Shown piece by piece: positions 6,906 through 13,525 of a DNA stretch of 13,525 nucleotides; position 1 is the stretch's first letter, and every line of letters starts with the position of its first letter. This stretch comes from Gammaproteobacteria bacterium. Lineage in GTDB: Bacteria > Pseudomonadota > Gammaproteobacteria > Francisellales > CACEW01. The translations under genes were made by a program, and so were the position numbers. The stretch is from the NCBI GenBank assembly GCA_028282045.1, contig JANQIS010000269.1, positions 1 to 13,525 of the forward strand, written 5' to 3'. Below the pieces are notes generated by a model. That model searched no databases and was not told the DNA's origin. It worked only from the letters and a program-made list of their open reading frames with translations.

Positions 6906-7952
6906 TTACATTAATAATTGCAGTGCTGAGTACATGGCTAAAATTGACCAGCCAATATTCAAAGTGGCTAGAATCATAAACAGTAAGCTGAATACCTTGC
7001 CGACTCTCTGTACCACAGCAATCACATTGTTTTTAAGCGATTTAGAGTAATCAGCACACTTTTCTTCAAAACGGTTTACTCGACCCATGGCAAACATCAC
7101 CGAGGTAATTGACTTATCAAATAGACCGGTATCAAATGCATAGGCGACGTTGTTCACCCCTTCATCAATCTTCTGCAAGATCAGGTCGCAGTGCATTTTT
7201 AAGTAAGGTGAGCGTGAGGAATCACTAATATTTTTAATAGCCTTATCCAGGAGGATTTGCGCGCGAAAATAAAAACTAACTTGCTCAAGTATGGTAGCGC
7301 CTACCACCTGGCGATACATTTTAAATAATGGCAATTGTTCCAGCTTAGCGCGGTTGGGGCCGGTATAGTGGGTGATAAAGAATGCCAAAGCAGCACCTAT
7401 CATAGCTAATACCCCTACAGTAATCAGGCTGTCGTAGCTGATCATAAATTGATAATAACTAATGTAGCCACTGACTACCGGGGGTAAAAACTTGCCTTTC
7501 AAAAACGGCATAATCGCTGGCATAATTTTAAGGGAATACAAGGCCAAGATCCCTAGTGAGCCAAGAAATACACTCAGCGAATAAAAGATAGATTTCATAA
7601 ATACGGCGAAATAATTATTGGAGCTATCAATAGCTACTGTCGCCAACTTCAGACTTTCATATAAGTTATTTGAGGCCTCTCCACTTTTAATAATCGCAGC
7701 GACTTTAGGGCCATACCAAAAGGCTAAACACTCGGATAAGTCCTTACCCATTGCCACTTGCTCACTGATATCGTGAACGATATAAGCCATACCTCCTTTT
7801 GGGTATATTTCTGTAAGTACTTCATTAAATACGGCAAACATGGAGATGCCATAATTTAATAACTCAGCGATTACCTGTAAGAAAGCCTGCTTATTTTTCT
7901 GGCCAAACTCCATTTTGGCTAAAGCTACTTTTAACTGGTTACCGATATCCAT
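6906..7952 (-). CDS. Type IVb pilus inner-membrane platform protein (T2SF family, PilR/TcpE/BfpE-like)
   Basis: The 348-residue product is the polytopic platform on which the assembly ATPase acts. Two T2SF-type cytoplasmic helical domains are visible. The first is at about 20-115, including IIKSGEASNNLYESL, a GE motif typical of T2SF proteins. The second is at about 210-312, including FYFRAQILLDKAI and VMFAMGRVNRFEEKC. Membrane segments lie at about 118-140, 175-195 and 318-345. It is the first gene of the cluster in transcription order, which is unusual: in R64-type loci the ATPase gene precedes it. Start ATG 7952 has AAAAGG nine bases upstream. The following 130-base gap contains the pilin leader region. 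Family assignment is strong; the choice of name among PilR, TcpE and BfpE is not. Confidence 0.9.
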   Translation of the reverse strand: MDIGNQLKVALAKMEFGQKNKQAFLQVIAELLNYGISMFAVFNEVLTEIYPKGGMAYIVHDISEQVAMGKDLSECLAFWYGPKVAAIIKSGEASNNLYESLKLATVAIDSSNNYFAVFMKSIFYSLSVFLGSLGILALYSLKIMPAIMPFLKGKFLPPVVSGYISYYQFMISYDSLITVGVLAMIGAALAFFITHYTGPNRAKLEQLPLFKMYRQVVGATILEQVSFYFRAQILLDKAIKNISDSSRSPYLKMHCDLILQKIDEGVNNVAYAFDTGLFDKSITSVMFAMGRVNRFEEKCADYSKSLKNNVIAVVQRVGKVFSLLFMILATLNIGWSILAMYSALQLLM

Positions 7953-7990
7953 CTGATGATGCCTTTTAATATTCGTAACATATTTATTGA

Positions 7991-8019
7991 TGCATACTAA
8001 AGGGGGGGTGTTTGAGCAA
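7991..8019 (-). promoter_or_regulatory. Candidate promoter of the pilus cluster with a G7/C7 tract in the spacer
   Basis: On the minus strand TTGCTC (8019-8014) and TATGCA (7996-7991) are separated by 17 bases. The spacer contains seven consecutive C (8002-8008). Both boxes match the sigma-70 consensus only moderately. Transcription would start some 30 bases before the platform-protein ATG. Homopolymer slippage here would change spacer length. Confidence 0.35.
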
Positions 8020-8124
8020 AGCGTACAGATGTTAAGAAAATGTAAAAATTGATTTGAAATAGTAAAGAATAAATCTGTATTTACCGGCTGATTTTTTATG
8101 TCTCAGTAATCGTTGGCCATTAAC

Positions 8125-8152
8125 CTGACTTGAATTAACATCGTGATAAAAT
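8125..8152 (+). promoter_or_regulatory. Candidate sigma-70 promoter of the SDR gene
   Basis: CTGACT (8125-8130) and TAAAAT (8147-8152) are 16 bases apart, giving a start near 8159 and a leader of about 26 bases before ATG 8185. The rest of 7953-8184 is AT-rich with no other gene. Confidence 0.4.
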
Positions 8153-8184
8153 GAGAGCACCAAATAACAAGATGGTTATAATTG

Positions 8185-8931
8185 ATGAATAAGTTAAAGG
8201 GTAAGGTAGCGCTTATTACCGGTGGTAGCAGTGGCATTGGTATGGCTACAGCACAATTATTCGCTCAAGAAGGGGCCAAGGTGATTATCACCGGCCGAGA
8301 TCAGGAAAAACTGGACCAAGCCTCAAAAGTAATTCACGCTGATACATTAGCCACTCAGTCAGATGTCTCGGACATTGAGGCGATTAACGATTTATTTGTT
8401 GCGTTAACCAACAAGGGCATAACACTTGATATTTTATTTCTTAATGCAGGTGATGCGGCAAGTAATCAACTGGGCCAGACAAGTGAATCGTTTTTTGATT
8501 ATTACTTTAACTTAAATGTCAAAGGGCCTTTTTTTATGGTACAGAAGAGCTTGCCGTTACTTAATAATAGTGGCTCAATTGTTTTCAACGCATCCGCTGC
8601 AGGCATTTTAGGCGTTGAGAATTTGAGTGTCTATTCAGCAACTAAAGCTGCAGTTATCAATTTTGCGCGTACAATGGCGGCTGAGCTTCGACACCGCAAA
8701 ATACGTGTCAACGCTTTGTCCCCGGGTAATATAGACACACCATTATCTCGTAGACACAATGCCGGTCGTTATGAGCAAGTGCGCCAAAACATTCCTCTTG
8801 AGCAGCGTTTTGGCACAGTTGAGGAGTTAGCAAAAGCAGCGTTATTCCTAGCTTGTGCTGATTCTAGCTATATTACAGGCCAGAATCTCGTTGTTGATGG
8901 CGGGCTATCAGCGCTAAACCCCATCAAGTGA
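8185..8931 (+). CDS. Classical SDR-family NAD(P)-dependent oxidoreductase
   Basis: The 248-residue cytosolic enzyme is of normal length for a classical short-chain dehydrogenase. It shows the TGGSSGIG cofactor loop (12-19), LNAG (86-89), Asn111, Ser137, YSATK with Tyr150 and Lys154 as catalytic residues, PGNIDTP (180-186), and a C-terminal YITGQNLVVDGG. An Arg right after beta2 (TGRD, about 37-40) favours NADP(H). The substrate cannot be read from the sequence; many close relatives are annotated simply as SDR or FabG-like. It is divergent from the pilus cluster and stands alone, so no pathway link is evident. ATG 8185 is preferred over TTG 8182; only a weak AGATGG-type site precedes it. Confidence 0.95.
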   Translation: MNKLKGKVALITGGSSGIGMATAQLFAQEGAKVIITGRDQEKLDQASKVIHADTLATQSDVSDIEAINDLFVALTNKGITLDILFLNAGDAASNQLGQTSESFFDYYFNLNVKGPFFMVQKSLPLLNNSGSIVFNASAAGILGVENLSVYSATKAAVINFARTMAAELRHRKIRVNALSPGNIDTPLSRRHNAGRYEQVRQNIPLEQRFGTVEELAKAALFLACADSSYITGQNLVVDGGLSALNPIK

Positions 8932-9040
8932 CTGGCAGAATAGATAACCTATAACAATAAAGACAATCAACTGAAGACAGTAGTGTTTCTCGGTTATGCT
9001 AATTTTGTATGGCAATGATTTAGTGTCGTGTGCAGTATGG

Positions 9041-9046
9041 TATGAT
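9041..9046 (+). promoter_or_regulatory. Extended -10 element before the lipoprotein gene
   Basis: TATGAT is preceded directly by TGG (extended -10 TGn). A poor -35 (TTTAGT) lies 16 bases upstream. Transcription would start near 9053, shortly before the lipoprotein start. Confidence 0.4.
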
Positions 9047-9068
9047 GCAATTGAATTGAGATTGAACT

Positions 9069-9527
9069 GTGAATGCAATGCAAAAAATATATCTATTAAC
9101 ACTGTCTCTGCCTCTGTTGTTATGTTTGGGCGGGTGTGCGCAGTTAACAAAAATGCAAATAGAATCTACATGCAGCAAGAACGCGGCATATGCGGCTGGA
9201 ATTAATGATGCCAAAGCAAATAAAGATATGCGCTCAGATTACGCGCAGATATGCCCGGATCATCAAGATGAATATGATAATAGCTATAAAGCCGGGTATA
9301 AATTTGGTCTGCAACAACACAGCAAAACGATTGACATTAATATCAATCATAGTTCACAAACAGCACAATGCATGAAAGATAATTTTGGTGATGAGTATTG
9401 TGGCCTCAAAAAAGGCGATAACTGTGTTAAAAATGCCTATGGGGATATAAAGTGCGGACTCCATTGCTCCATTAATGATTTTAATGAAATAACCTGTGCA
9501 AAAGAACGCTATTCTAAAAAACCATAA
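9069..9527 (+). CDS. Cys-rich lipoprotein, DUF2799-like N-terminal region
   Basis: The product of 152 residues (GTG start 9069, GAG eight bases upstream; ATG 9078 gives 149) has a lipoprotein signal with lipobox LGGC. The next segment (CSKNAAYAAGINDA, then YKAGYKFGLQQ) resembles DUF2799 lipoproteins, where a C..G..DA pattern is followed by YxxGxxxGL. The C-terminal third contains three Cys-flanked repeats (CMKDNFGDEYCG, CVKNAYGDIKCG, CSINDFNEITCA) with an [FY]GD core, probably disulfide-bonded. It has no partner genes nearby and ends about 160 bases before the efflux operon. Function is unknown; an envelope location is clear from the lipobox. Confidence 0.82.
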   Translation: MNAMQKIYLLTLSLPLLLCLGGCAQLTKMQIESTCSKNAAYAAGINDAKANKDMRSDYAQICPDHQDEYDNSYKAGYKFGLQQHSKTIDININHSSQTAQCMKDNFGDEYCGLKKGDNCVKNAYGDIKCGLHCSINDFNEITCAKERYSKKP

Positions 9528-9620
9528 CCTGCGGAATAAAATCTTGGTAAGATCGGTGCGGGTGGTATGTCCGGACTTGAAGGCTTTTGTGTAAACACCC
9601 TGAATTAATACAGGTTAATC

Positions 9621-9650
9621 TTGTGCTAATGCAACAGAGCCTTGCATAAT
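9621..9650 (+). promoter_or_regulatory. Candidate promoter of the efflux operon
   Basis: TTGTGC (9621-9626) and CATAAT (9645-9650) are 18 bases apart and lie 38 bases before the adaptor GTG. The -10 matches five of six consensus bases. Confidence 0.4.
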
Positions 9651-9687
9651 CACTGGTGACTGATACCCTGGGGAGAGGGATCGCTTA

Positions 9688-10683
9688 GTGTCATCGTTTA
9701 TGCCTCAACTCAAACCACGTTTTCGCATCGGCATCATAACGTTGGTGGCTATCCTCGCTATCATAGCGTATTACAGTTCAGGTTACTTTTTTGTTTATAA
9801 CAATGACGCCTATGTCGACGCCAATTTAATTCATATTACATCCAATGTGTCTGGTCGTATTACCTATGTTGGTGTCACAGATAATCAGACTGTCACCAAA
9901 GGCCGTGTGTTACTAAAACTGGATCAACGCCCATTTACTCTGGGGGTGTTACATGCCAAAGCTCGGCTGGTGCAGGCTATCGCCCAAAAGCACTTACTAC
10001 AATCCGAACTCAAAAAAGCCCAGGCGGACATTGACGCTAAGCAAGCTGCCTATGCCCTCGCGCAGCGTGAATGGCAGCGTTACCATGTGCTCTACCAACA
10101 ACGGGTCGTCTCTCACGAGCAAATGAATGAAAAAACCGAGCAACGTCAAGTCGCACAAGCAGTGCTGATCCAGGCACAAGAAGAAAAAGACCGCTTAATA
10201 AAAAGTGTCGCGGTTGATGATGCCGCGATTGCACAAGCACGCAGCCAATTAGCGTTGAAAGAGTATGATCTTAATCAGAGCACTTTGCGTGCTCCCGTTA
10301 ATGGTCGCATTAACCACTTGCGTGTTTATCCCGGTGACTATGCACAAGCAGGCCAAACGCTTTTTGGCTTTATCAATGCACATAGCTGGCACATCACCGC
10401 TAATATCCGTGAAAGTAACTTAGTCGGCATCCATCCTGGTAAACAGGTGTGGGTCTACCTTGCCAGTCGTCCTTGGCATCTTTACCGTGGTACAGTAACA
10501 AGTATCGGTGGCGGAGTGGCACGTGAACCATTGAAACCCAACCCTGGCTTACCGTATGTCACTCCGGTCACTAGTTGGATCCGCTATGACTACCGTATTC
10601 CAGTACATATTGTACTGCCTAAGCTACCTCATACGCTGCGCTTATATATGGGTACTGACGCTAAAGTTTTTGCCTTCCTATGA
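9688..10683 (+). CDS. HlyD/EmrA-type periplasmic adaptor, AaeA-like
   Basis: The 331-residue membrane-fusion protein links the FUSC pump encoded next to an outer-membrane factor. It has an N-terminal membrane anchor (about 14-36), paired lipoyl half-domains (ANLIHITSNVSGRITYV, about 45-82, and LRAPVNGRINHLRVYPGD, 200-217), an alpha-helical coiled-coil hairpin (about 87-194, rich in Ala, Gln and Glu), and a C-terminal beta-barrel with SWIRYDYRIPVHIVL as in AaeA-like adaptors. Length is close to AaeA. GTG 9688 has GAGAGGG eight bases upstream and is preferred over ATG 9700. The stop overlaps the FUSC start as ATGA. Substrates of such pairs are typically aromatic acids or similar toxic organics; that is inferred. 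Confidence 0.92.
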   Translation: MSSFMPQLKPRFRIGIITLVAILAIIAYYSSGYFFVYNNDAYVDANLIHITSNVSGRITYVGVTDNQTVTKGRVLLKLDQRPFTLGVLHAKARLVQAIAQKHLLQSELKKAQADIDAKQAAYALAQREWQRYHVLYQQRVVSHEQMNEKTEQRQVAQAVLIQAQEEKDRLIKSVAVDDAAIAQARSQLALKEYDLNQSTLRAPVNGRINHLRVYPGDYAQAGQTLFGFINAHSWHITANIRESNLVGIHPGKQVWVYLASRPWHLYRGTVTSIGGGVAREPLKPNPGLPYVTPVTSWIRYDYRIPVHIVLPKLPHTLRLYMGTDAKVFAFL

Positions 10684-12845
10684 ATATGATGTACGTCCAA
10701 CGCTTTGGTCAGGGGATGCGCTCGGCCTTGACCGGATTTAACCGACAGTCACTACAATCACGCAATGCACTGCGCGCCGGACTCTCCTGCAGCTTGGCTG
10801 CATGGTTTGCTTTATGGCTGCAAGCCGATCAACCTTACTGGGCTTGCATCTCGGCACTGATTGTCACTCAAACTTATTGTCGTGCCACCTGGAGCAAGGC
10901 AGTGTTGCGCTTTATTGCCACGGTTATGGGCGCTTTAGTGGGGTTGTTGATTACTCATCTACTCATCCAAGCACACTTTATGGTGTATATGATGATTTTC
11001 GTGCTTAGTTTTATTGGTATCTACCTGAGTAATGTCGATCGCAAACGTAGCTATATTTGGTTGCTGGGATTTATCACCGCACTGATGGTTATCTATGGCG
11101 GCATCGCCAACCCGGCCCCGTCCTCTTTTTTACACCTGGCCTTTTACCGTAGTTTTGAGGTCACACTTGGGATTATTGCTGCTTTCATCGTATCACACCT
11201 ATTCATGCCTCATTACGCAAAGCATGAACTACAGCAGGCAATAATCACGCTCACCGAGGCAATGATCCCGTTACTCAACGATGCTATCGCGTTAATCATT
11301 GCCCCCTCTGAGTCACCCAGAGCACATATGCAAACGCAAATTATTGCACTGGGTAAACAAATACAAACCTTACAAGACCTTTGGCAACTCAGTCAGCAAG
11401 AAGGGCTCGATAACCCACACCACAAACACTATCAGTCAGTTAAGCTGTACTATCGTTTGATTGGTTTTTTTGAGCTGATCGTTGATCTGCATCGTCGTCA
11501 TCATACAGCATCCAATGCCTACCTGATGCAATTTAAGAGTACGTTATTACCCTATCTAGAGGCGCTGAAAACGAGCTATCAGGCACTTTACCATGATCTC
11601 AATGCCTCTCATGAGAACTGGCTGTCACTGCGCAAAGCACTTACCACACTCAACACGACATGGTGCACCCTGAGCACCACCATAGAACAGGCTCGGGGCC
11701 AATTAAACAGTCTATCTTATAGTATCGACACGGTAGATGAGGGCATTCAGCAACTGGGCACACTCGATCGGCTCCGACAAGAACTGCATGCCATTGCTCA
11801 CCCACAAGCTGATAACGTGCCAGAGCGCATCATCACAAAACGCTCTTTGAGCCAACTGACACATTATGACCAGTATTATCTCAAGCACGCGTTTATTACC
11901 GCCTCTGTGTTGGTATGTTTGCCGTTGATATGGATCCTGCTGAGCTTGCCGGGTTTTACGCAAATTGCGGTGTCCATTGCCGCCATTGTCGGCATCAGTC
12001 CTGAAGATACCCGCTACAAAGGATTCTTGCGGATTTTAGGCTGTGCAGCCGGTCTTGCTGCAGCCATTGCACTACTCGGATTAGATATCGATGACGTCAG
12101 CCTGTTACTGTTGGTCGTGCTGGTTGTAACTACACTTTTTGGTTACATTCACTTTGGCAACAAAGATATCAGTTATTTTGGCACTCAGGCCCTGGTAGTG
12201 TTCTTTATCGGTGTTGTGGCTGATCTAACACCGGCACTATCAATGACTATGGTCATGCAGCGGATGATGGCCATCCTGATTGGGGTGTTTGGCATGGTGG
12301 GGTTCCAGCTATTATTCTGGCGCTACCGGGCATCGTCACAGCAGCACCACGACCAACTGCAATTTCAACGCGCGCTATACCCGCTAACACAAGCACTTCA
12401 GCAGCGTCTTTGGTCAGCACAAACCCATTGCTGGTCATATAAAGCACCGTATTTCTTTAATATGCGTCTGGCGCTCATCAACCTGCATGAGCGTGATGAT
12501 GCTCTGTATCCAATCATGAGCCAGTTATTTCATCGTTTATACTTCATTGCCATGTTCACGACTGAACAACACGATGATCCGCAATGGTTAGCATCGACAT
12601 TCCCTGAACTACCGCAACTGACGACAATGTTATTTGACGTGCTTACTTATCCTCAGGCGCACACCACATCAGCACAAACACTCATCGATGCTCTTACACA
12701 TATTCGCCAACAATGTCGTGATGACTTGCTGTTGGTGAATACTCCCATACGAAGTGCCTGCTGGGTGATTATGGTATTGGCGAACTTACGTGACCTGGCC
12801 TTGCTGGAGCAGCAACGTCAGGCCATCATGGTAGAGACGTATTAG
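10680..12845 (+). CDS. FUSC-family (AaeB/fusaric acid resistance-like) efflux transporter
   Basis: The 721-residue inner-membrane pump has the two-block layout of FUSC proteins. The first has about six membrane segments at residues 30-178 with the DQPYWACISALIV motif. A long cytosolic helical linker follows at about 180-395. The second membrane block at about 400-548 includes VSIAAIVGISPEDTRYKG. A cytosolic tail ends the protein. It is somewhat longer than AaeB (655 residues from memory). ATG 10680 overlaps the adaptor stop by four bases, so the two are co-translated. The small DUF1656 (AaeX) gene and an outer-membrane factor that usually accompany such pairs are absent from the window, so the pump may recruit a TolC-like protein encoded elsewhere. 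Substrate is not determinable from sequence. Confidence 0.94.
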   Translation: MNMMYVQRFGQGMRSALTGFNRQSLQSRNALRAGLSCSLAAWFALWLQADQPYWACISALIVTQTYCRATWSKAVLRFIATVMGALVGLLITHLLIQAHFMVYMMIFVLSFIGIYLSNVDRKRSYIWLLGFITALMVIYGGIANPAPSSFLHLAFYRSFEVTLGIIAAFIVSHLFMPHYAKHELQQAIITLTEAMIPLLNDAIALIIAPSESPRAHMQTQIIALGKQIQTLQDLWQLSQQEGLDNPHHKHYQSVKLYYRLIGFFELIVDLHRRHHTASNAYLMQFKSTLLPYLEALKTSYQALYHDLNASHENWLSLRKALTTLNTTWCTLSTTIEQARGQLNSLSYSIDTVDEGIQQLGTLDRLRQELHAIAHPQADNVPERIITKRSLSQLTHYDQYYLKHAFITASVLVCLPLIWILLSLPGFTQIAVSIAAIVGISPEDTRYKGFLRILGCAAGLAAAIALLGLDIDDVSLLLLVVLVVTTLFGYIHFGNKDISYFGTQALVVFFIGVVADLTPALSMTMVMQRMMAILIGVFGMVGFQLLFWRYRASSQQHHDQLQFQRALYPLTQALQQRLWSAQTHCWSYKAPYFFNMRLALINLHERDDALYPIMSQLFHRLYFIAMFTTEQHDDPQWLASTFPELPQLTTMLFDVLTYPQAHTTSAQTLIDALTHIRQQCRDDLLLVNTPIRSACWVIMVLANLRDLALLEQQRQAIMVETY

Positions 12846-12944
12846 GGTATGTGGCCCAATCGCCCCCACAATGATAAACCATAAAATAGAGTTATCCCTG
12901 TTGGTGGGGATGAGCCAAAAATGGCCTGAAAGCCTTGAAAATAG

Positions 12945-12990
12945 TGGCTCCCCGAGACGGGCTCGAACCGCCGACCCAGTGATTAACAGT
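12945..12990 (-). tRNA. 3' half of a tRNA-Asn gene (fragment; probable att site)
   Basis: Read on the minus strand, the fragment begins ACTGTTAATCACT (anticodon loop CTGTTAA, anticodon GUU) and continues through a variable loop and a T-arm (GGCGG, TTCGAGC, CCGTC, with complementary stems). It ends with the acceptor 3' strand and encoded CCA at 12945. The D-arm, 5' anticodon strand and 5' acceptor strand are missing: the preceding bases (CACAGTATCAA) do not pair with TCACT, and no GGTAGAGC-type D-arm occurs upstream. It is therefore not a functional tRNA on its own. 3' tRNA fragments are the usual attachment-site remnants of tyrosine-recombinase elements. Because the CCA end faces left, native flank would be on the left and the element body on the right. 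Confidence 0.8.
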
Positions 12991-13216
12991 TTGATACTGT
13001 GATTTGGGTTGTGATACGAGAACCTTTCGGGTAGCTTGAAAATAAAGGGCTTGACGGCAAATATAAATTAGGGATGCCGATCGCAAATTTAACATCAAAT
13101 GTCCAACCAGGCCCGGCAATGTCCGACTAATTCCCGCAAATCTCCAGCGGTGGATGTGTGTTAATTACAATAATAATCAACTAGACACAGGCGTTATAAA
13201 TTATGATTCATACCAT
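12991..13216. other. Non-coding stretch beyond the tRNA fragment with GGACAT-type repeats
   Basis: No convincing gene is found. The minus strand of 13085-13135 contains two related motifs, TCGGACATTGCC and TTGGACATTTGA, about 20 bases apart, after TTTGCGGGAATTAG. From memory this resembles the terminal repeats of IS21-type elements, so it may be a decayed IS end. This is weak evidence without a search. The short open frame crossing 12892-13119 is tRNA-derived and not a gene. Confidence 0.3.
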
Positions 13217-13525
13217 TTAAAGTGAACGGCCATCAAACTCAAATATTGGTAATTTGCACCAATCATCACAGTCGTCCAAAACGCATAAGCTAATTGCATA
13301 CGGATACATTGGTTTCATCGGTATGCTATAGATAAAAATACTGCAATGTTTGCAGAAGTAATGCGCTCCTGTCATTTGATTGAAACGATAACACGTTAAT
13401 GCTTCACGCCCTTGAAGAATATCGATATCATCAACAATGTGCATTACTGCATTGCGTTTGCTGCAATAAGAGCAATTACAAGTGGTAGGGCGTGTTAACT
13501 CAAATTCACAGGTGAATTTGACGCG
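13217..13525 (-). CDS. GFA/CENP-V-family zinc protein (N-terminus beyond window)
   Basis: The frame is open across the right edge, so the N-terminal residues are missing; 102 codons are visible. It shows the hallmark GFA features: CNCSYCSKRNAVM (zinc-ligand Cys cluster), EALTCYRFNQMTGAHYFCKHCSI (a further Cys pair before the aromatic stretch) and FDGRSL at the end. The first ATG inside the window (13444) lies after the CxCxxC cluster and is not the real start. The family includes glutathione-dependent formaldehyde-activating enzyme relatives, though most members have no proven activity. Its position just beyond the tRNA-Asn fragment suggests it could be cargo of, or sit next to, an integrated element. 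Confidence 0.85.
   Translation of the reverse strand, partial: RVKFTCEFELTRPTTCNCSYCSKRNAVMHIVDDIDILQGREALTCYRFNQMTGAHYFCKHCSIFIYSIPMKPMYPYAISLCVLDDCDDWCKLPIFEFDGRSL

Noticed and set aside
8177..8182. TATAAT as promoter of the SDR gene
   Set aside because: It lies three bases before the start codon with no -35 at the right distance; the CTGACT/TAAAAT pair upstream fits better.
9544..9565. Small inverted repeat (ATCTT/AAGAT) after the lipoprotein gene as terminator
   Set aside because: The stem is only five AT-rich pairs with a three-base loop and no T-run.
12892..13119. 75-codon minus-strand frame
   Set aside because: It reads through the tRNA-Asn 3' sequence, giving the typical GGSSPSRGAT artefact.

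Overview
The window looks like the chromosome of a gammaproteobacterium of moderate GC content. It carries a type IVb pilus locus of the PilN/PilS/TcpQ kind, an AaeA/AaeB-like efflux pair, and the 3' half of a bacterial tRNA-Asn with an encoded CCA. Genus cannot be fixed from this sequence alone.

Positions 1-7952, all on the minus strand, hold a type IVb pilus biogenesis cluster. In transcription order (right to left) it encodes a T2SF/PilR-like inner-membrane platform protein, a PilS-like major prepilin with a 28-residue leader, two larger class-III-leader minor prepilins (the second PilV-like), a small exported protein of unknown function, a complete prepilin peptidase, a small Cys-containing exported protein, a 369-residue exported protein of unknown function, a TcpQ-domain periplasmic protein, and the N-terminal 332 residues of a PilN-family lipoprotein secretin that runs off the left edge. 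Most junctions are tight (ATGA or 10-base overlaps, 10-40 base gaps), so this is probably one operon with extra control points: an intergenic hairpin after the major pilin gene, three tandem 9-bp repeats before it, and a palindrome plus a GC-rich hairpin before the TcpQ gene. The order platform-pilin-peptidase-TcpQ-secretin is permuted relative to the classical plasmid pil order. No ATPase gene, pilO-like or pilP-like gene is in the window; they are presumably to the left or elsewhere. The three orphan exported proteins are the most novel content. By analogy with TcpF and CofJ, the 369-residue one is a candidate pilus-secreted effector or adhesin.

Positions 7953-8184 are a divergent intergenic region. 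The candidate pilus promoter has a run of seven G/C bases inside its -35/-10 spacer. On the plus strand follow a classical SDR oxidoreductase (8185-8931), a Cys-rich lipoprotein (9069-9527), and a two-gene efflux operon of HlyD/AaeA-like adaptor and FUSC/AaeB-like transporter joined by an ATGA overlap (9688-12845).

Positions 12846-13216 are non-coding. They contain the 3' 46 bases of a tRNA-Asn gene without its 5' half, a typical scar or attachment site of an integrative element whose body should lie to the right. Beyond it is a short stretch with GGACAT-type repeats resembling a decayed insertion-sequence end. The window closes with a minus-strand GFA/CENP-V-family zinc protein whose N-terminus is cut by the right edge.
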